A stretch of DNA of 64,000 nucleotides, from positions 80,952 through 144,951 of the forward strand of contig CAXNKG010000002.1 in NCBI GenBank assembly GCA_964202965.1, written 5' to 3'. Positions 58,964-64,000 of the stretch are shown piece after piece. Under the pieces are notes generated by a model that searched no databases, was not told the DNA's origin, and saw nothing but the letters and a program-made list of their open reading frames with translations. The position numbers were made by a program, and so were the translations under genes. Position 1 is the first letter of the stretch, and the number at the start of each line of letters is the position of its first letter. The DNA is from CAXNKG01 sp964202965. Lineage in GTDB: Bacteria > Acidobacteriota > Vicinamibacteria > Vicinamibacterales > UBA2999.

Positions 58964-59994
58964 AGGGTGACGGGAGATTCCGCGGATGTGACGTAGTGGT
59001 GCATATGGGTCCGGTAGTAGGAAATCGTGCGCTCGAACCCCTCGCGAAGCGGCGTCGAGGGCTTCCAGCCGAGTATGCGTGCAATGCGCGAGGAATCGGC
59101 GTAGAAGTCGCCGATGTCGATGACCTTCTTTTCCGGCGGCCACTCCACGAACCGGAAACGTCCGGTACCTGCCACCGTGATGAGAAGCTCGACGAGGTCG
59201 CGATGTGCAATCGGCGCCAGACCGCCGACGTTGAACACCTGGCCGTTCGACCGGTCTGTCGCGCCCGCGCGGAGGAAGGCATCGGCCGCGTCCTCGACGA
59301 AGACGAAGTCCCGCAGCTGCGAGCCGTCTCCGTAGATCTGGATCTCCCGGTCCTCGATCGCCAGCCGGATGAACCAGGCGATGAAACCCTGGCGGTTGTG
59401 CTTGATGAGGTGGCGCGGTCCGAACACATTGGTGAGCCGAAGCGAGCAGGCCCTGACGCCGAACACGTCGTTGTACATCAGGTGGTAGTACTCGCCGGCG
59501 GCCTTGTTGATGCCGTTGACGTCGATCGGCTTCACCAGGTGCTGCTCCGTGACCGGCAGCGCGTCGGCACGGCCGTAGACCTGGCGGGTCCCGGCGTACA
59601 CCACTTTAGTTCCGCCGTTGTAGCGGCGGCACGCCTCGAGGATGAACAGCTGGCTCTTGCAGTTGATCTCCAGATCGGTGACCGGATCCTGCATGCTGTC
59701 GATGTGGCTGACCTGCCCGGCCAGGTTGAAGATGACGTCCTGGTCGCGCACGAGGTAGTTCATCGTGCTCTGCTGGCGGACGTCGGCGATGTTCACATGC
59801 ACGCGATCTTCGATGCCGTGGATGTTGAACAGGTTGCCGCCGTACTCGGGAATCAGTGAGTCGACGATCAGGACCCTGGCGCCGAGGCCGACGAGCTGGT
59901 GCGCGAGGGTGCTGCCGATGAAGCCGAGACCGCCGGTAATCATCACGCGGCGGTCCCGGTAAAACGATCGGTAGTCGCCCGACGCGGTACTCAT
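58960..59994 (-). CDS. NAD-dependent sugar epimerase/dehydratase 2
   Basis: 344 residues from ATG 59994, in a 4-bp overlap with the glycosyltransferase stop. It has ITGGLGFIGSTLAH, NLAGQVSHID, AGTRQVYGRAD, the YxxxK-like region of INKAAGEYYHLMY, and LRLTNVFGPRHL. The VYAGTRQVYG and NLAGQ variants fit CDP-paratose/GDP-mannose-type epimerases, though the exact sugar is not readable. It is a paralogue of the next gene but divergent in sequence. Confidence 0.88.
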   Translation of the reverse strand: MSTASGDYRSFYRDRRVMITGGLGFIGSTLAHQLVGLGARVLIVDSLIPEYGGNLFNIHGIEDRVHVNIADVRQQSTMNYLVRDQDVIFNLAGQVSHIDSMQDPVTDLEINCKSQLFILEACRRYNGGTKVVYAGTRQVYGRADALPVTEQHLVKPIDVNGINKAAGEYYHLMYNDVFGVRACSLRLTNVFGPRHLIKHNRQGFIAWFIRLAIEDREIQIYGDGSQLRDFVFVEDAADAFLRAGATDRSNGQVFNVGGLAPIAHRDLVELLITVAGTGRFRFVEWPPEKKVIDIGDFYADSSRIARILGWKPSTPLREGFERTISYYRTHMHHYVTSAESPVTL

Positions 59995-60788
59995 CGCTTG
60001 ATCGACTCCGGGGGCGTGGCGTTCCCGATCGTCGGATTGCGGAACAGCACGGGCGCAGTCTGCCGACCCCTGCCCAGCACCACCAGGTGGATCCACAGCT
60101 TCAGGACGTCGACGCCGGTCCAGAACACCCGGCGGAGGTTGAAGAACTGCGACTGGCCGTGCGTGCGGTGATAGTGATGGACCGGGACCTCGACCACGCG
60201 GAAGCCGGCATCCTGGACCTTCCGCATCATCTCCAGACAGATGACGCCGGTGTCGCGCTCGAGTCTGACGCGATTGAAGATTTCGCGCCGCATCAGGCGG
60301 AAGTCGCAGTCGACGTCGCGCACGCGAAGCCGGAACAGCAGCTTGACGGTGTGGTGATACACACGGCCGATGATGATCCGGTGAATCGGATCGGATCGGC
60401 TGATCTTGTAGCCGTTCACGAAATCGACGTCCGGCGTGAGCTGCTGCCACAGGGCCTCGAGCTCCGTCGGGTCGTACTGCGCGTCGCCGTCGGTGTACGC
60501 GATCAGATCCTTGGTCGCCGCACTGAAGCCGGTGCGCAGCGCGCCGCCATATCCGCGATTGCGCGGGTGATGAATGGCCCGGACCTGCGGATAGGTGCGC
60601 GCGAGCTCGTCCGCGATCTCCCGTGTCCTGTCGCTGCTGCCGTCGTTGACGATGATCACTTCGAAGTCGGGCGTCAGCCGGGACGCCACCTGGACGGCGC
60701 GGATCACGAGGCTCGCGATGGTCCCGCCATCGTTGTACGCGGGAAAGAAGACCGTGAGGCTGTGGGTGCGCTGGGCTTCTGCCGCCAT
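59991..60788 (-). CDS. GT2 glycosyltransferase
   Basis: 265 residues from ATG 60788; a GTG at 60833 would add 15 residues. GT-A fold of family 2: TVFFPAYNDGGTIASL, VNDGSSDRTREIAD, the DxD-like metal motif AYTDGDAQYDPTE, and a conserved catalytic segment around DCDFRLMRR. One hydrophobic stretch near the end is weak, so it is probably peripheral rather than integral. It likely transfers sugar onto a lipid carrier. Confidence 0.88.
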   Translation of the reverse strand: MAAEAQRTHSLTVFFPAYNDGGTIASLVIRAVQVASRLTPDFEVIIVNDGSSDRTREIADELARTYPQVRAIHHPRNRGYGGALRTGFSAATKDLIAYTDGDAQYDPTELEALWQQLTPDVDFVNGYKISRSDPIHRIIIGRVYHHTVKLLFRLRVRDVDCDFRLMRREIFNRVRLERDTGVICLEMMRKVQDAGFRVVEVPVHHYHRTHGQSQFFNLRRVFWTGVDVLKLWIHLVVLGRGRQTAPVLFRNPTIGNATPPESIKR

Positions 60789-60840
60789 GGAGGAACTGCC
60801 ACGCGCATCGTAGCCCGGAAGGGACCCCGTCACAAGGCGA

Positions 60841-61551
60841 TCACCGCCGGCCGCGGGCCTTCAATCGCCACGGCACGATTGCGGATTCCACGATGACGTG
60901 TCCCGACAGCTTCGAGGCGCCGGCGCGCCGTTCGGTGAACGTGATCGGCACTTCGACGACGCGGCATCCCGCGCGGGCGGCCAGCCACGCCATCTCCACG
61001 AGGAAGGCATAGCCGTTCGAGGCGATGTCCCGGAGCGCGATCCGCTGCAGCGCCTCGCGCCGCCAGCACCGGAATCCGCTCGTGCAGTCCCGGGCGGCCA
61101 GACCCGTGAGCGCGCGCACATAGCGATTGGCGAAGGCGCTCAGGAGCACGCGGCGCCGCGCCCAGTTCACGACACGACCGCCGGGGACGTAGCGCGAGCC
61201 GATGACAAGGTCGGCGTGCTGCGCGTGCGCCACCAGCCGGGGCACGTCTGCGGGATCGTGCGACAGGTCGGCATCCATCTGGCAGATGAGCGCGGCATCC
61301 GTCTCGAGGGCCCGCAGCATGCCGTCGACATACGACCGGCCGAGACCGCGCGGCCCGCTGCGGTGCAGCACCTCAACCCGGTCGGGCCGCGCCCGGGTGA
61401 GCGCATCGGCGACCGCTCCGGTGCCGTCGGGCGATTGGTCGTCCACGACGAGCACCCGGACGTCCGGCAGCGCCAGCAGCGCCTCGACGAGCACGGGCAG
61501 GTTGTCCCGCTCGTTGTAGGTCGGCAGAATGACGAGCGTCCGTATCGCCAA
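60841..61551 (-). CDS. Polyprenol-phosphate mannosyl/glycosyltransferase-like (DPM1 type)
   Basis: 236 residues from a TTG directly after the YchF stop. DPM1-type features: LVILPTYNERDNLPVLVEA, VVDDQSPDGTG, the metal motif QMDADLSHDP, VIGSRYVPGG and the acceptor-loop CTSGFRCWRREALQ. It probably makes polyprenyl-phosphate-sugar for cell-surface glycans or protein O-glycosylation. No C-terminal membrane domain. Confidence 0.88.
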   Translation of the reverse strand: MAIRTLVILPTYNERDNLPVLVEALLALPDVRVLVVDDQSPDGTGAVADALTRARPDRVEVLHRSGPRGLGRSYVDGMLRALETDAALICQMDADLSHDPADVPRLVAHAQHADLVIGSRYVPGGRVVNWARRRVLLSAFANRYVRALTGLAARDCTSGFRCWRREALQRIALRDIASNGYAFLVEMAWLAARAGCRVVEVPITFTERRAGASKLSGHVIVESAIVPWRLKARGRR

Positions 61552-62640
61552 TCAGGTCGCGTGGCGGAAGTTGATGATGTCGGCGTCCTGCACGACGTAC
61601 TCCTTGCCTTCGAGGCGTACTTCGCCGTGCTCGCGGCACGCGGCCATGGAGCCGCGGGTGATGAGCGAGTCGTAGGCAACGACCTCGGCGCGGATGAAGC
61701 CGCGCTGGATGTCGCTGTGGATTTCGCCGGCCGCTTCCTGCGCGGGGGTGTTGCGCGCGATCGACCAGGCGCGGCATTCGTCCTCGCCGACCGTAAAGAA
61801 CGACATGTAGCCGAGCAGATCGTAGCTCGCGCGGATGACGCGATCGAGGCCGGATTCCGTCAGCCCCAGGTCGGCGAGGAACGCGGTGGCGTCGGCCGGA
61901 TCGAGCCGCGAGATCTCGAGCTCGATCGTCGCGCAGAGCGCGACGGCGCGGGTGGCCGCCCGCGCGAGAAACGTCGTCAGGCCCGTGTGGGCCGCCGCTT
62001 TCTCGACGCTCGCCCCGATCGCCGGCACGTCCGCTTCGTCCAGATTGATGACGACCAGGAGCGCCTTGGCCGAGAGGAACTGAAAGCCGCGCAGCCGCTT
62101 GCGATCGTCGCCCGTCAGTTCGAGGGCGCGGAGGGGGGTGCCTTCCTCGAGAGCGGTCCTGCAGCGCTGCAGCAGATCGCGCTCCCGCTCGAGCTCCGTC
62201 GAACGTCCCTTCTTCAGATCCTTCTCGATCCGTTCGAGCCGGCGCTCAGCGACGCCGAGGTCCGCGAGCAGCAGTTCGTCTTCCATGGCCTGCGCGTCGC
62301 GCGCCGGATCGATCGATCCGGCGGGATGGGGAACCGCGGGATCGCGAAAGGCGCGGACCACGTGGACCAGTGCGTCCGCGTTCTTGTACCCCGCGACATC
62401 CACGAGCGCCTGCGCGCCTGGCCTGGCGGCCGCGATCAAATCCGTGAATTCCACCGTCGCGGGAACACGTTTTCGCGGGTTGTACATCGCCGTCAGCGCG
62501 TCGAGGCGCGGGTCGGGAACCCTGGAAATCCCGATGGCCACGTCCCCCTTGCCTCGCGGGGCGTCGTGAACGCTGGTCATCAGCTGAAAGAGGGTGGACT
62601 TGCCGGTGGAGGAGGAGCCAATCAACGCCGCCCTGAGCAT
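61552..62640 (-). CDS. ychF: YchF-type P-loop ATPase/GTPase
   Basis: 362 residues from ATG 62640; earlier frames are intergenic. The P-loop GSSSTGKSTL (about 8-17), switch and DxxG-like region (LVDVAGYKNADALVH), the base-recognition part VVINLDEADV (NxxE rather than NKxD, as expected for YchF), a coiled-coil region (LERIEKDLKKGRSTELERE), and a TGS domain (EGKEYVVQDADIINFRHA). YchF binds ATP in most species and is linked to ribosomes and oxidative stress. The unusual SSSTGKS loop and the insert order are noteworthy. It heads the minus-strand sugar operon. Confidence 0.87.
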   Translation of the reverse strand: MLRAALIGSSSTGKSTLFQLMTSVHDAPRGKGDVAIGISRVPDPRLDALTAMYNPRKRVPATVEFTDLIAAARPGAQALVDVAGYKNADALVHVVRAFRDPAVPHPAGSIDPARDAQAMEDELLLADLGVAERRLERIEKDLKKGRSTELERERDLLQRCRTALEEGTPLRALELTGDDRKRLRGFQFLSAKALLVVINLDEADVPAIGASVEKAAAHTGLTTFLARAATRAVALCATIELEISRLDPADATAFLADLGLTESGLDRVIRASYDLLGYMSFFTVGEDECRAWSIARNTPAQEAAGEIHSDIQRGFIRAEVVAYDSLITRGSMAACREHGEVRLEGKEYVVQDADIINFRHAT

Positions 62641-62676
62641 GGAAGGCCAGCCTAGCACGCGGCCTTGAGTCGATCT

Positions 62677-62724
62677 GTCACCGGGGTCAGACCCCGGTGA
62701 CGACTCATTCCGGGGTCTGACCCC
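62677..62724. repeat. GGGGTC/GACCCC palindromes
   Basis: An almost perfect 25-bp palindrome, arms GTCACCGGGGTC and GACCCCGGTGAC around one A (62677-62701), followed 8 bp later by the smaller palindrome GGGGTCTGACCCC (62712-62724). They sit between the divergent ychF and mraZ. Similar short palindromes occur widely in bacterial intergenic DNA. No poly-T tract, so a terminator is unlikely. Confidence 0.88.
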
Positions 62725-62777
62725 ACGAAAGACTGGCGAAGCTAAGGCGTAACTCCAACAAGGTAAGTAGCTTAGGG

Positions 62778-62806
62778 TTGACATCGCCACCAGCCCCACT
62801 TACTAT
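62778..62806 (+). promoter_or_regulatory. Consensus sigma70 promoter of mraZ
   Basis: -35 TTGACA (62778-62783), a 17-bp spacer and -10 TACTAT (62801-62806). This is the best canonical promoter in the window. The expected +1 is near 62813, about 12 nt before the mraZ ATG. It drives mraZ and rsmH, the start of the division and cell-wall (dcw) cluster. Confidence 0.8.
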
Positions 62807-62810
62807 CCGA

Positions 62811-62835
62811 GTGGATTTTTGTGGATGAAAGTGGA
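62811..62835 (+). promoter_or_regulatory. MraZ-type operator: three GTGGA direct repeats 10 bp apart
   Basis: GTGGA repeats begin at 62811, 62821 and 62831, exactly one helical turn apart, spanning the transcription start and the ATG at 62825. E. coli MraZ is known to bind TGGG-type direct repeats separated by about 5 nt near its own promoter. Binding here would block initiation and is a likely autorepressor operator. The assignment is by repeat pattern and context. Confidence 0.68.
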
Positions 62836-63283
62836 GTACAAGGGCCTTCGAGGCAGCTCCGCCGCCCGGATCGACGACAAGGGCCGGCTGAAGGTGCCGA
62901 CGGTATTTCGCGGGATCATCCGCGACCAGCAGGGCGACGACGTCTTTGTGACGAGCGTCACCGGCGAATCCGTCCGCATTTATCCGCTCGCCACGTGGCT
63001 GGAGATCGAACAGAAGCTGCTCCAGATGCCCGGGAATCATCCCGCGCGGCTCAAGTTCCTCGACCGCGTCAATTACTACGGTCTCGCCGCCGAGCTCGAC
63101 GTGCAGGGGCGGGTCGTCGTGCCGCCGCACCTGCGCGAGAGCGCCTCCATTGTCGGCGATGTGCGCGTGTTCGGCCGGATCGATTACCTCGAAGTCTGGA
63201 ACGTCGAGCGGTTCGTCCAGAAGCTCCAGCGCGAACCGTGGACGGACGAAGACGGCCTGGGCCTCGCGGAACACGGGATTTAG
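62825..63283 (+). CDS. mraZ: Transcriptional regulator MraZ
   Basis: 152 residues from ATG 62825, chosen because the promoter and operator place +1 near 62813. Two SpoVT/AbrB-like half-domains: DDKGRLKVPTVFRGII (about 18-33) and DVQGRVVVPPHLRESASI (about 95-112). MraZ forms a ring that represses its own promoter and the dcw operon. It is the first gene of the cluster, with rsmH next after a repeat-filled 97-bp gap. Confidence 0.94.
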   Translation: MKVEYKGLRGSSAARIDDKGRLKVPTVFRGIIRDQQGDDVFVTSVTGESVRIYPLATWLEIEQKLLQMPGNHPARLKFLDRVNYYGLAAELDVQGRVVVPPHLRESASIVGDVRVFGRIDYLEVWNVERFVQKLQREPWTDEDGLGLAEHGI

Positions 63284-63290
63284 AGATGAA

Positions 63291-63375
63291 AGTCAGAAGT
63301 CAGAAGTCAGAAGTCAGAAGTCACAACAGCGCGGGTGTGCCTTGTGCCTTGTGACTTGTGCCCTGTGACTTGGAC
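63291..63375. repeat. AGTCAGA heptamer repeats and TTGTGNC inverted partner
   Basis: Four tandem copies of AGTCAGA (63291-63318) followed by AGTCACA. A second heptamer run of TTGTGCC/TTGTGAC/CTGTGAC type follows (about 63339-63375). AAGTCACAA and TTGTGACTT are inverted, so a hairpin may form in the mraZ-rsmH intergenic mRNA. It is the clearest of the four heptamer clusters. Confidence 0.88.
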
Positions 63376-63380
63376 GACCC

Positions 63381-64000
63381 ATGCACGAACCCGTCATGGT
63401 CGCAGAGGTGCTCGAGCATCTGGCGCCGGCGCGCGGCGGGCTGTTCGTGGACTGCACCGTCGGCTATGGCGGGCACACGCGCGCGATGCTCGACGCGGGC
63501 GCGGCGCGGGTCATCGGCTTCGACCGGGATCAGGACGCGCTGGCGCACGCACGCCAGACGCTGGCCGCGTACGCGTCGCGTGTTGATCTCGTGCACGCGG
63601 ACTACCGCCGGCTGAACGAGGTCCTGGACGCCCGGAGCGCGACGACGGTGGACGGACTGCTGGCGGATCTCGGCGTTTCGTCGATGCAGCTCGACGAGCC
63701 GGGGCGCGGCTTCAGTTTTCGGCGGGACGATCCGCTGGACATGCGGATGGACCGAACCAGCGGTCCGACGGCGGCCGACGCGATCCGCGACGCTGACGAG
63801 CGGACGCTGGCCGACGTGATCTACGAGTTTGGTGAAGAGCGCCACTCGCGTCGGGTGGCGCGGGCGCTCGTCGCCGCCCGCACACGCGGTGCGGTCGAGA
63901 CGACGGGGCAGCTTGCCGACATCGTGCGGCGGGCGATCCCACGGAAGGGGTACTCACGCATCGATCCGGCGACGCGCACGTTTCAGGCGCTGCGGATCTG
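63381..64000 (+). CDS. rsmH: 16S rRNA (cytosine1402-N4)-methyltransferase RsmH, 3'-truncated by window edge
   Basis: The first about 206 residues, open to the window end. The start MHEPVMVAEVLEHL is the family standard. SAM-site motif FVDCTVGYGGHT (about 23-34), GFDRDQDAL, LADLGVSSMQLD, FRRDDPLDMRMD, FGEERHSRRVA and DPATRTFQALRI are all classical RsmH/MraW segments. It methylates 16S rRNA in the decoding centre. It lies downstream of mraZ in the usual dcw order. Confidence 0.93.
   Translation, partial: MHEPVMVAEVLEHLAPARGGLFVDCTVGYGGHTRAMLDAGAARVIGFDRDQDALAHARQTLAAYASRVDLVHADYRRLNEVLDARSATTVDGLLADLGVSSMQLDEPGRGFSFRRDDPLDMRMDRTSGPTAADAIRDADERTLADVIYEFGEERHSRRVARALVAARTRGAVETTGQLADIVRRAIPRKGYSRIDPATRTFQALRI

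Noticed and set aside
63291..63375. CRISPR array
   Set aside because: The units are 7 bp and directly adjacent, with no 20-40 bp spacers and no cas genes.

Overview
This 64-kb window is G+C-rich chromosomal DNA packed with short-spaced or overlapping genes. The gene mix suggests an environmental Acidobacteriota, perhaps Vicinamibacteria. It includes a PknB-type kinase fused to a TolB/WD40-like propeller, DUF1684 and SirB1 proteins in a fatty-acid operon, a class I FbaB aldolase, a long ThyX, phosphatidylcholine synthase and many secreted peptidases. This placement is inference from gene content; no phylogenetic marker was run. I saw no rRNA, tRNA, insertion sequence, prophage or CRISPR array.

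Layout. 1-2733: lipoylated 2-oxoacid dehydrogenase unit (E3 end, E2, LipB). 2705-7727 (minus): two CNNM/CorC-like membrane proteins, an M28 peptidase and a lactate/malate-dehydrogenase-fold protein that has lost its catalytic residues. 7760-10421: an SDR, a membrane-anchored pseudokinase, an unusual receiver-domain protein and an MBL hydrolase. 10902-14014: a mobile island of four integron-type gene cassettes, each followed by an attC-like hairpin and without an integrase in view. They encode a proteasome-fold Ntn hydrolase, an unknown protein, an AbiU2/HEPN-like protein and a DUF433/DUF5615 toxin-antitoxin pair. 14075-29678: FHA protein, fused E1, methyltransferase, tartrate/malate dehydrogenase, symporter, P1 peptidase, a hydrolase with a Ser-to-Asn nucleophile, YgfZ, MutT/MutY, PduO, ThiI, FbaB, Nudix, Def and SDR. 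29773-34195: ThyX, Pcs, MBL and M20.

34758-48381 (minus) is one long run of tightly coupled genes: a second fused E1, a propeller protein, an ABC exporter, then beta-oxidation (hydroxyacyl-CoA dehydrogenase/enoyl-CoA hydratase, thiolase, acyl-CoA dehydrogenase) with two alpha/beta hydrolases, DUF1684, HAD and SirB1. 48414-57977: cupin, DoxX, Ser/Thr kinase, rhomboid, MFS, MurJ, YqeY, GNAT and a secretin-N-like protein. 57998-62640 (minus): a surface-sugar operon (two epimerases, two GT2 enzymes) with YchF. 62778-64000: a classic sigma70 promoter and an MraZ operator opening the dcw cluster (mraZ, rsmH).

Two genome-level habits stand out. Several start codons sit only 12-17 nt after the first base of a TATAAT-like -10 box, implying leaderless or nearly leaderless mRNAs. 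Several intergenic gaps carry heptanucleotide tandem repeats, often with inverted copies that could form hairpins.
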